Source: Syngnathus acus
Taxonomy: Eukaryota; Chordata; Actinopteri; Syngnathiformes; Syngnathidae
Length of the DNA: 64,000 nt
Assembly (NCBI RefSeq): GCF_901709675.1
Contig: NC_051087.1
Coordinates: 1,816,001-1,880,000 of the forward strand
Direction: 5' to 3'
A program made the translations under genes and the position numbers. Positions 30,751-42,075 of this stretch are shown here, piece after piece. Every line of letters begins with the position of its first letter. Within the stretch, counting starts at the first letter, position 1. The notes under the pieces are model-generated. The model had not been told where the DNA came from. It ran no database searches and saw nothing but the letters and a program-made list of their open reading frames with translations.

Positions 30751-32158
30751 GGGCCCAATTAATTCCGCGGTTCGTCAGCGACGCAGGGCACGGTCGGCAG
30801 ATCGCCCATGTGTGAGGACGAGACAATCGGCACCATCGTAAAATCATCCTGGATTTCCACGGGCCATGTTTGAAGTCACTTTGCAAAGAGAATTCAATTA
30901 AAGTCAAATTAAACTGAGATCAAGTCAAATTATTCATGCGAGTCATCAGCAAAATGTTTTCATGTGCGTGCTTTTTACATTGGCATCCACTTGGTAAAAT
31001 TGATTATTAGCATCCAGCAACAAAATGTGGCTTCAGTCTTGAATCTAGCAAAAAAAAAGTAGTTTTTCTCAAGGTCTCCATAATGTTTTTCATGTTGTAT
31101 TAGCAGTCGTCGTTAAGCTAGCTCCGCTGTCCACCATGACGCTAATGATCTCCCGCCGTTGTTTTCCCGCCCCGATTCGGGTGGCGTGTTTACAATTTAA
31201 TGCCGCTCATCAAATTCTCCTCCCGCACAAGAAGCCCCACGGCTACGTTGTAGCTTTAGCGCCGGGCGGCTAACAGTCCCATTAGCAGGCAGGTGAGATG
31301 AATGAGTTCCCCCCGCCATGAGGCTGCCGTTGTCGCGGGGCCTTAAATCAATGGCGGCTGGCAGGCGTGGAAACAAAGCGCCTGCCAGCCGACGTGCCTT
31401 CGGAGACGCCCGCCGCCGCTTTCACCTCGTAGCGCCTTTTAATATTTTATCAGCGACTCTTTGCTGAGAAAATGTTGCTACTATTGTGTAGAGGTGGAGC
31501 ACACTGTTACTCGAGGTTTTTATTATTTGTAATCATAACCGTATAGTGTAAAAACGTGCGCCAAAAATAAGCATTTTTTTTGAATAATTAAGTGAAAACA
31601 AGTTGGGTCAAATGAATAAATCACAAAATAACCCAGTTTTGGGTCGGTTTGTACAAGCAACCATTTTCGGGGGGTTCTATTGAAAAAACCTCCCGTCTGC
31701 CTTCTCCATCCATCCATGCATCCTTCCATCTGTATTTTCCAAGTGGTTGGGAACATAATCGGCGAACGGCTCACATCACATAATGGTGGCGGATCGCCCG
31801 CCGTCTGTCGTCTGGCCGTCCGAGTGTCGGCGACTCTCGCGGCGCGCCAATCTGTAATGACAGGTCGGCTTCCGCACCAGCGCCGTCGTGTTCCGTTTGT
31901 CGCCATTAAGGCCGGATGTGATTTCCATGCGGCACCTTGCTTGACATTTGCACACATGCGAAGCCATTAGTGGACAGTCTGAGTACAAAACACCTTTCAG
32001 GAGTCCGTCATTCACAGCCCACACGCACCTTTTATGGAATCCCTCCATGGAGAAAAAATACTTTTGGCATCTACCACAGTGCATCCTTTTTATCAGACTT
32101 ATTTTTGGCCTTTAGATAAACAACCCATCCAACAGCAAGTTATCCGTATCATCTTGAC

Positions 32159-32911
32159 ATGGCAGTTGCCATCCATCCATCCATCCATCCATCCATCCAT
32201 CCATCCATCCATCCATCATCCATCCATCCATGCATCATTCCATCCATCCATCCATCATTCCACCATCCATCATTCCACCATCCATCCACCCACCCAATTC
32301 CATCCACCCAATTCCATCCACCCAATTCCATCCATCCGTCCATCCATCCATCCATCCGTCCGTCCGTCCGTCCGTCCGTCCGTCCGTCCGTCCATGCATC
32401 CATCCATCCATCCATCCATCCATCCATCCATGCATCATTCCATCCATCCATCATTCCACCATCCATCATTCCACCATCCATCCACCCACCCAATTACATC
32501 CACCCAATTACATCCACCCAATTCCATCCACCCAATTCCATCCATCCGTCCGTCCATCCATCCATCCATCCATCCGTCCGTCCGTCCGTCCGTCCGTCCG
32601 TCCGTCCGTCCGTCCATGCATCCATCCATCCATCCATCCATCCATCCATCCATCCATCCATCCATCCATCCATCCATCCATCCATCCATCCATCCATCCA
32701 TGCATCATTCCATCCATCCATCCATCATTCCACCATCCATCATTCCACCATCCATCCACCCACCCAATTACATCCACCCAATTCCATCCACCCAATTCCA
32801 TCCATCCGTCCGTCCATCCATCCATCCATCCGTCCGTCCGTCCGTCCGTCCGTCCATGCATCCATCCATCCATCCATCCATCCATCCATCCATCCATCCA
32901 TCCATCCATCG
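32159..32911. repeat. CATC/GTCC minisatellite with higher-order units
   Basis: About 750 bp of CATC tetranucleotides is organised into three larger units that begin with TGCATCATTC at 32231, 32431 and 32701. Each runs in the order CATC run, CATTCCAC block, CACCCACCCAATT block, GTCC run, ATGCATCC. ORFs of up to 300 codons across it (SIHPSIHP on plus, GWMDGWMD on minus) are by-products of the repeat and not genes. Confidence 0.95.
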
Positions 32912-33820
32912 ACGCGTGACTTCATTAGCCGACTAATCCGCTTCAGTTGAAGATTAGACAAGCAAAGTATCCGGGTGCTAATGGGACCTCATGGTTGCCC
33001 GCCCTGTGTTTATGTTGCTGTCTCACTTTCCCCCCAATCCCCAAAGAGATGTCTTACTTAATACGCATTCCAATCGATGCTTGGTTCCCGCGTGGTGGCT
33101 TCTCTGCTGACATGCTGTGTCTGCCTCTTTGCTGCACTTGTTACAGAGCCAAGCGCTTGGACGTCTTTCTAGCCTCGAATGAAGAGCTTTCAGCCATAGA
33201 GTTAAGTGGACGGCGTCAATAGAAGTCAAACTTGTATAGCTGGAAAAAAAGTTTCAGGCGCCAGGCGGGTTTGTTTTGCCTTTAAATGCAAACCGACGCA
33301 AGGACAAAACGTTGTCAGTCAAAGGCCGTTTCATGAGTACTTGCTATTCCCGACCGATCCTTGGCGCAGCGTCAACACATTGCTGAGAAGACCGTGAATA
33401 GACGTCGGGTTTTTTTTTTTTACTCGGGACTTTCCATATAAAAAGGTGTTTTTGCATCGAATGAATGCGAGATCGGACTATTTGTCAAGTCGTTCAATTA
33501 GCGTGTATAACGTGTCGCTGTGTACGGGTATGTGTCAATAGGGGTTGTGGGAAGTACAAATACGTGACTGTTCTTGAGTGGGCTTTTCAGTCTACTTGTA
33601 CTTGAGTCTTTATTTTGCTCACATCTTTTGACTTTTATTACTTACATTTGAAAACAGACGTCAGACGTGACGTAAAAGCAGATAAAGTTGACAGTCTGCC
33701 TGATGTTTCTTGCTAATAGCTTCCGTTCTTTTCATACTTTGTGCCAATTCTGTAGCAAAATAATATTTACATATAAATGAGGTGGCGATACATTTCTCCT
33801 ATTTGCTAAATTTGTGCTCA

Positions 33821-33951
33821 GGCCAGAACCATGTCTAATACGAAAATATGTCTCTTTGGTGCCATCTGGTGGCATATTGTTGCAGGTTTCACTTCATCCG
33901 GCCATAGCCTTATCTAATATAAAAAAACTGCTTTGCTGCCATCTTGTGGCC
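33821..33951. repeat. 79-bp tandem duplication carrying CTCF-like motifs
   Basis: Two diverged copies start at 33821 (GGCCAGAACCATGTCTAATA) and 33900 (GGCCATAGCCTTATCTAATA), and each ends in a GCCATCTGGTGGC/GCCATCTTGTGGC box. The sequence just before copy 1 (TTTGTGCTCAGGCCA) also occurs at about 5448-5462, so this belongs to an interspersed family. Confidence 0.6.
33858..33874 (-). promoter_or_regulatory. CTCF-like motif, minus orientation
   Basis: The minus strand reads TGCCACCAGATGGCACC, a good match to the CTCF core. A paired, slightly weaker motif follows at 33936-33951. Confidence 0.4.
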
Positions 33952-35489
33952 GTTATGGGCAATTACTAAGCAAAAGTAAATATGTAAATATGTGGGACTG
34001 AACTTCAAGATTTATTTTTGCCTTATTACGTTTGCATTGAAATACATTTCAGAGTTTGTTTTAAATTTTATTTAAAAGTTTTTCATCAAAGGTGTCATGA
34101 CTGATATCGGTACTTGTGAGTCAGTGCAAGTGACTCTTATTTACCTCGCCACTCTCCAATGTAATCGTCTTTGCTTTGCACCCCAGCGTGAAATGACTTT
34201 TGGCTATTGAGTCCACCCCCCCCCCCCCCCTCACACACACACAAAACCTGCCCTACTTTCCGTTCCCATCAATGGCTGGCCACCTAATTGTTGTCGGCAA
34301 GGGGCCTGAGATTGACACGGCATCGGCGGCCCCTCTGGTTGTTAATCATATTTGTGGCATGACGTGGAGAGAGACGTGAGAGTCCTTCACGTGACATTTG
34401 GTGGCATTTAACAGACGCAATGCGAGGAAGTCAGCAAAGGTTGCCACGTGCAAGAGGTTTTGGATCTCTACAGGTGGAAAATCTTCTTTTATACATTCGA
34501 TGTGTGTGGAAACCGCAAGAGAAGACAATTTGTAGTCTCTAAGCATCATGCAGCAGGCGTTATAAGTACAGAACAGTAAGTTGGACTCTTGAGTGCAATT
34601 AAGGAAGGTTCTTCTTTGTCTCCATAGGAGGCTGCTGTGGGTGTTTTCTTGACAAAGGTTTGTACATTAGGGCGTACACACACATACACACACTTTGTGA
34701 GGCGGTCCAACTCCTCGGTGTCGTTCCGCTTAATTAATGTTGTACCATCTGTCTGTCTCCTGAGGAAGAAGACCTCCAGCTGCTTTCTTTCATTTCACCT
34801 GCGTGAACGTGTGTGTGTGTGTACTTGTGTGTGTTGCTGTGTATTGATGCGAATGACTCGGGCGACATGTTTACGAGCATGTTGTCCGATTAAAACACTT
34901 ACATGTAAAGGTCGTATGTCCTAAATGTCAAATCAACTTAATCTATATTGTCATCAAATATTGTATATAGTATTTAGCACTCACTCTAGCCTTTTTTTTT
35001 TTTTTTAACCAAAATTTGTAAGTCTTAAATTTGAACTCTTATTTGCTGAGTCATCTTGTATGCATGCAAAGATTCTTCAGCGCTATTGATCACGGAAACG
35101 AGTGATTAACGAGACAAATGAAACATTCTGCCCCCACTTGAAATATGGACGTGAAATAAGAAGAAGTCTCGCGCTGCTATGATTTAAAATGCATAGTAAA
35201 TAGCTCATAATGTCAAATATGCTGACCTCATTGAAATGATCCTTCTTTAAAGTTGTTCTGGATCTAGAAATCGATATAATAAATGTTTGCCGCCCTGTTT
35301 CGAAGGATTTTATGCTAAAAATTAAATCGTAAGAAGTTGAATATTTGTTGGATTCTAATTCATGGGAAAATATAAAGTATAATTTGAGTGTGAAATTTGT
35401 GTTTACATGCCGACCCGATTCCATTTTCTGACATCAAAATTGTTTTGATTAAACTGAATTGTACTTCACCCCTTGTGTCGAGAAATATC

Positions 35490-35545
35490 GAATCGTATTT
35501 AACAAGAGAGGGCCAAGGGTTGACCCTTGTGGGACTCCACATCAC
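35490..35545 (-). mobile_element. LINE reverse-transcriptase fragment
   Basis: The minus strand from 35538 reads GVPQGSTLGPLLLNTIRYFS, the RT block of non-LTR retrotransposons. No other RT motif was recognised nearby, so this is a short dead fragment. Confidence 0.7.
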
Positions 35546-37197
35546 CTCTATTGGAAATTAGAAGAATAGAAAATAGTTATTAATTCCGTGCAATTTTAAG
35601 GACAATTTGTCATCGTTTTGGGGATTTTTATTTTGGTATCGGTGCTTGGTATCGGTATCACTTAGGAGTCATACAAAAGTGGTATCAAACATCTCTCAGA
35701 AATAAGACTTAATAAAACTGATTTATTTCGTTACATTCTCTTGTATTATGTTGCGTCATTATTGTTGCAGTTATTTCTCTAACGTAACAGTGCCTTGAGT
35801 GCCATTCATAATCGATAAAGTAGCGCCGGAAGCACTACTTTGAGTTCAAGTAGCCTTGTTACTGCCGCTGCTGTTTACGGCGCCTTCTGCTTCGGTCCAT
35901 CGGGCTTTCGGCACGCCGCCGTCAAACAAATCACGTCGTGTCTCTTCTCACTCGCAGCTCCTTTTATTGTTTGTCCATCACTCTGATAGGCAGGAGCGAC
36001 CTTGAAGCCTCACATATTCGCCAAGGACAGCGAGCCAGCCGGGAGAGATAGATAGCAAAAACCACCGTCACGCTATGTCGGATGACGTCTGTTCGGCTCC
36101 ATTTCTATGCACACGTTAATTTACTTTTTTTCTTATCCTCCTGTATAGAACAAAAGTATTGGGACTTGCATTGTGATCTCATCTGCAGCGGTCAATGAAT
36201 AAATGGTGATGGAAGATTAGCGGCCGCCTCGGAAGGTCAGCGCAGAGTGCAAGCACGACCAGTGAGCATTAACCTTGAGAGAGAATGCAAACGTGTCAAC
36301 CGAAAGCCCTTTTTCAAACATTCCGACTGATAACATTCAAACCTATCGCGTTTCCCCAAACGTCTTCTGCTCGAGACTCAAATGAGGAATTTGGTGTGGG
36401 AATGTGGCCGAACGACAAAGAAGTTTTAATCGTCCAATTAATTAAAACAAAAAGTCAAATGTGTAAAATAATTTCTTTTTTTGGTCCCTTAACACTTATA
36501 CTTTTGAGTGCTCAACAAAAAACTAGTTTCAACATCCGAAAGTCTCGTTTAGCTTGTTTGGAAATTTTTGAGCCAGATAAAAGGAGGTCTAAGTTGTGGC
36601 GCAGGTAGTGTCACATGATTTTGGTGAATTTGGCACAGGCAGAAAAGTTCTGCGCTCTGACGATATACGTGGTGGATGTCATAGTATTTCGGTGCTGTAC
36701 TTTAAATCCATCTACAAAGTACTAGCCTCATCCTAGCTAGCGCTAAGCTAGTTTGTCTCTCAGGTCTCTCAAGTTTGAAAACTGTCGTTGTCTGTTGCTA
36801 GCTAGTTAGCCGGCCAACTATTCCCAGAACGGTCTTGCGTTACCATGGAGACACACAATGGACAGTGTTATAGAAATAACATGTTGTCTGTCCCTCCTTG
36901 TGTATACACACGCTAATACAGTTGTGTTCATGGTTTTATTTGTATTATTTACAACTTGAGGGCAAACGATTCGACTTCCATAAACGGGGGCAGCCTCACA
37001 TTGGAATTGCTTCAAGTTTAATGGTCCACCAAACAGTGCAATGAGAGAGGAGGCAGGGAGATGAACTGAGTGACAATGGCACGCAAGCACTTATGCTGAA
37101 TATATGCATCCATTTTTTTTTTTTTTGTACCCGTGTGGCTTCTTCTCAACTGCTTCTCATTTCCACACTCGACTTGTTCCTCCTTTATTGACTGCAG

Positions 37198-37270
37198 GTC
37201 GGCGGCGCAAGCGGCGGAGAAGTCGTGCATGTCATCCAAATCCTTCAGAGCGGCCGAGGCGACGTGCAAA
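37198..37270 (+). other. Orphan exon-like block
   Basis: A GC-rich 73-bp block is bounded by a good acceptor (TCCTTTATTGACTGCAG) and a strong donor (CAAA|GTGAGT) inside AT-rich DNA. All three frames are open across it. No protein family is recognised. It could be an exon of a non-coding transcript or a chance match. Confidence 0.3.
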
Positions 37271-39989
37271 GTGAGTGACGGCACCGGTACGAGTCAGCAG
37301 TATGTTTGTTTGACGCCGCTGCGTATAAAAATACATATTTACGATTTAGGGGAATGAACTAGCCGATGTCGGGAATGGACAAACTTGTTTCTGATGTGAA
37401 TGGGCAAATGGAACTTTGTGTCGTGTGTATGTGAATGGGAAAATGTTTACATTAAGCAAGGCCAGTTTAATTTCGTACACACACCTAAAAGCATCTTAGA
37501 AACATTCAAAGGGAAAGCCAAAAAAAATAGCTCTCGAAGAATTATAAAATTAATTTGTTCTATAAATGCCAGATGTTAGTTTTCATTTTTTTTTTAAAAA
37601 AGCATTTTTATTCTATTGTTATTTTAAATGTCTTTTTAATTTTAGGAATTTCGTTTTTGTTAGCTATAGCGATCTCAGACAGATGGATGTTTCCGTGTGT
37701 CGTGGTTGGCGTGAGCGCGTCCGGTGAAGGATGAGCCGAGTGGCAGCTCACACTTTTGATTTCCCGCAGGCGCAGTGGAATTCCAAATGTGTGGGGGGGT
37801 TTTTTTTCTTCCCCATCCTTATCCTGTCACCTCCATTTTCATACTGGTGCCAGCTGGGGTGGGCTGCCTTGTGTTTTGCTGACATGCAAGCGCTTGGCTT
37901 GTTATTTAGCCAAGAAGGTGATGCCGGCTGACCTTGGCCTCACTTTAAATTTTCACTGCGGAATGAAAAGCGGGCCTAGCGACACCTCTGATGTTTGAGC
38001 ATGTGACACAACACAAAATCATTTTTAGTGTTGTAAAATGTGGCAACATGTCACGCCGCAAATCCATCATGCAAATCTCTTTTGGGGGCCGTAAGCACTT
38101 CCACCATAATTCTATGAACTCCCTCTCAGTGTTTATCATTTCCAACCTGGAGACTTAACTTTCAGAACAAAAGTTTGCAAGTTCTTTGGACGATATCGAG
38201 AGAGCGTCGCGTAACAATTTCAAGCGGCGGCGGCGGCAGTCGTGTGTTTAGCTGCAACTTGTAATTGCTTTGGGACGAGCTCTAATGCTTCCTGTGGAGG
38301 TGGGAGCTTTTCTGCCGCTCGGCTAAGAAGCCAAGAAGACGGATAAGCTGAAGGGGCGGGATGGACACAGAGTGAGTGCCTGCTCTATTTCACACTGATA
38401 TAGACCACTGAATTGGCTGTGTGTGTGTGTGTTGTGTGCTTAAATGAACATGTGGAAGAAATGGATAACAAATAGAAACAATCACTGCAAAGCAACGCCG
38501 CGACGTAATCACATCTTCCTAAATCGTCTATTATTAAATCCATGCTATGAGCTCATTTGCATAATTCTTTTGCACTCATCACGTCTTAATAAAACGTCTT
38601 ATGACAGTGAACCCGTTGTCGCCCCGAGGCGCTGTCTTGACATCATTGGCCAACTTTGCAACTAAGTGAATTAGCATAGTCAGCAGACAACAAGGTAATT
38701 CCGCACGGCGTAAAAATAGACCTGGCCCTCCGCGTCTCCTCGCTCACCTCTCACAATGTGTTGGCGTCAGCGCCACGCACCTGCCGAGGCCACGCTGTTG
38801 GTGTGTGTGCCACGTTCATTGTGTTATGCACACTGAAGGTCACAAAGAATGTCGGATCTTCTCAGTGACTGGAAAACAAAGCTTTTATGCGTAATGTGCA
38901 TTACAGCCACCTACAGGTCAGGAGTGGAACTGTATGTAAAGTTAGACACAATGAGAGTATTCAAGTTTTCCGCTAACAGCAAGTGGAATTTTCCACTCTC
39001 TAAAAGAAGGTTGACCATGCTGAATCAATATGTAGCACCTTTGTGTATATCTTGGGGCGTTTATTTTCCCTCACAGGCGATAGATAGCGTGATGCAGGAA
39101 AGCGTGCTCATGAAAGTTGAAGAAATGAGCTCCGCACTCCACTGGGTGCTGAAGTGAAGTTGGAGCAAGCAGAGCAGAACGAGGCTTTTCTGGCTCTATG
39201 AGCAGCGGCCGTCTATCGCCGTTGTTGTTTGCGGCATCCGAACCACTCGCACGTTATCTTAGGCTGTCGGTCAATTAGGTTGTTGGTTATTGTTGGTTGG
39301 TTAATTAATTGGCTAAATGGATCATTTTGTTGATTGATTTCTTTTGGGGGGGTTCAATTGTTTGGGTTGTTTGTTCACTGGTGATTTTCTTGGTTAGTCA
39401 AATTAGTAAAAAAAATAGCATAATTATTATTAAACTCTTCTTTGTCTTTATATCTCAGGGCATCTTTTACCGTCTTCCAAAAGCTTATGGTGGAAGCTTC
39501 CACCCACCGTAGAGTGCGTCGCATCACAAAAGTAGCCGTCATAACGAATCAGGCCAATCACTCATGATGCATCATTAAGTCAAGACATTACTCATCGGAT
39601 CAATAACTCACCCTGTGGATCAATAAGGCTTTTTTTGACCTGTGCGGGATGCCGTTAATTGCATCGGCCTGCCAACTCGCGGACGAGTCTTCTGGGAGTT
39701 TGACGGCGACCGAGCTCGCCCGACCTGTCCGATTGCGTTTATCTCATTTATGTCTCGGATGGAGAAGCCGGTCGGATTATCGGCATAGGTGCCGACGTCG
39801 CTGATAAAGGAGGTTTTGTCATTAGAGGCCCAGTGGCAGATTTGAGGCTCATGTTTTTGCCACCTGGGAGACGACTGGCTCTTGGAGCATCAGCTAGCTG
39901 CTCTGATGTCATCTTGAAAAATACATTTTACATACAATCATATTACATATAGTCAATATGAGGGACTCTATTGGAATGCGACTCAAAAA

Positions 39990-40200
39990 CAATCGTAAAT
40001 TTGTGTCAATAAAGTTACGATTGAAAAACAAAAGTTGTATTGTACAAGTGAAAGAAAACCATTTTGAATTGTAAATTTGTGTCAATAAAGTTATGATACG
40101 AGTGAAACAAAATTTTGAATCGTAAATTTGTGTCAATAAAGTTATGATTGAAAAAAGTTGTAACATCCGAGTAAAAAAAAAAATTATGTTGCAAGAATAA
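39990..40200. repeat. AT-rich tandem repeat, three copies
   Basis: TGTAAATTTGTGTCAATAAA-type units recur at about 39993, 40070 and 40121, separated by A-rich spacers containing GAGTGAAA. It resembles the AATAAAGTCGTAA-type arrays common in fish genomes. Confidence 0.7.
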
Positions 40201-42030
40201 TGGCATAGTTAGTTTGGACAAAGATATATAATTGTGAGATCAAGTCTTAATATTATTGGAGAAAAGTCGAAACAAAAAAAATTGTCGTAATTTTTCTGAG
40301 ATTTAAATTGTTCCAAGGAAAGAAAAAATGGTCAAATATGTATTGTGCTGATATGTAAACACTTTCAATTGTTATTAAAGTCCGTGTGGAATAAATTGGG
40401 TCTGTACGGGCGCCGGTTTGAGCCGCAGTCATGTTGGCAGCTGTGGCAGCCGCGTGGGAACCGAGAAGCTCTAATTGAACGGAAAGGCACTTCCCGACTG
40501 CTTCTTTTCCTGTCAAAGGGATAAATATAGAAGTTAGCGGGAAAGGCGAGCGGCGCAAGCACTTATTAAAACGGCGTAAAAAAACACAGCAATATAATTT
40601 GAAACTTGGAAGTTTCCCGAAATGACACATTTCGGCCCTTTTCACCCGGCTAACGGCTGTAACGTACGCCACGCGTACCGTGGAAAAATTCCCCGATCTC
40701 GCCCACGCGGATGAAGGGATTTATTTCTATTCTATTTATTTCTCATTTCTCAACTCTGTCAGGAGAGAAACAGCCAACGTTCATGGAAACTCAAACAACG
40801 ACTATGTGACCCATGACTGCTAAGCCTCATGCGGAGAAAAATCGGAGGAAAAACAAGTCATGGTCGCATAAATTCAGCAAAAAAATTTGACAGACAATAA
40901 TAAATTAAAAGAAGTTGCAAAATGCTAAGAGTGAATTTAAAACGGATTTATTTACTGTAATGACGAAAACAGGTTTTGCCATACGCTAATGCAAAATACG
41001 ATTTCATCCGATTAATCGATGGAATAATCCATTCTAAAAAATATTCAACCCTAACAAGCCAAATTGTAAGAATTGTCCATTGTCATTTATTCTGCAATAA
41101 AAGAAAACACACTTCTCCAAGGTTCCACACTAGTGATGTTGGCGCTGTTTGGGCCCATTACTTTTCTTTTGAAGCCGAGTGTGAAATGGGCTTTAAATCA
41201 CTTTGGCCGCTCGCAGCCACATTAGCGACTCCCGCGAAAAGGCCGTCTTATCTGTTTGGCTGCAAATGAGCAAAGTCATTATTGCGGCTTTTTGGGTTCG
41301 GCGAAATGCAGCCCGAGCCAAAATCCTCTCAAAGACGGCACGACAAAGGAGGGGGGGGGGGGGGATTAAATGCGTTGGGGACACACCAGAGGGCACCGTC
41401 GACGACTTCATTTGAAATTATCGGCGAAAGTACAAAACAAAAAGTAGCTTTGCTAGCTCCTGGACTTGCAGTTTATTTTCAGACGATTGTCCTCTTTCGA
41501 AACTTGTGGGGAAACTTTTTTTTTTTTTTAACTATCATTTGCATCCTTTGAAAAAAATCAATGTGATTTTGTTACATGTTATTGGATTGTAGCTCAGAAG
41601 CAACAAGAGTCATTTAAGCCCCGTCAGTCATCCCTCAAGTGTGTCTAATGTTGAGCGGAGGTCCTCTTCCAGGCAGGGGAGCGCGGCCCCTTTAATTACA
41701 AGTGCCGAACAAATGTCGGCTGTGGGGGTTCAGCCATCATGCCTTTGTGTTCTATCGGCCTCCGGCGGCGAGGCGAGCTACTCGGAACCTCTCTCGCTCT
41801 CTCTCTCGCTATCTCTGTGTGTTTTGTCGGGAGATAGAAAATGACAGCGTCCCCACTCTCATCTCATCTGGCTCTCAGGAAACTGTCTGCTGTGATGAAT
41901 CATCTCATCATGCTGAGATGGAGAAGAGGAGGGAGGGGCTGTAGAAGTACACCGTTCCTGTTTGGAGGTTTTTAAAGGCACCCTTTTTGACGATAAAAAA
42001 AAATACAAACATGCCTTGAGATGAGTTCGT

Positions 42031-42075
42031 GGCTGGATGTGGCCCGCGGGTCGCTGATTGAATAACACTGGGCTA
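42031..42075. mobile_element. Possible hAT-type transposon end
   Basis: GGATGTGGCCCGCGGGTCGC followed by TGATTGAATAACACTGGGC resembles terminal sequence of fish hAT elements. No transposase is present, so this is a decayed non-autonomous remnant. Confidence 0.4.

Noticed and set aside
32159-32911. Possible CRISPR-like array
   Set aside because: It has no alternation of fixed repeats and unique spacers, and the host is a vertebrate. It is a tetranucleotide minisatellite.
32034-32936. 300-codon plus-strand ORF rich in HPSIHPSI, and minus-strand GWMDGWMD ORFs
   Set aside because: All are translations of the CATC/GTCC minisatellite; every frame is open because the repeat contains no stop.
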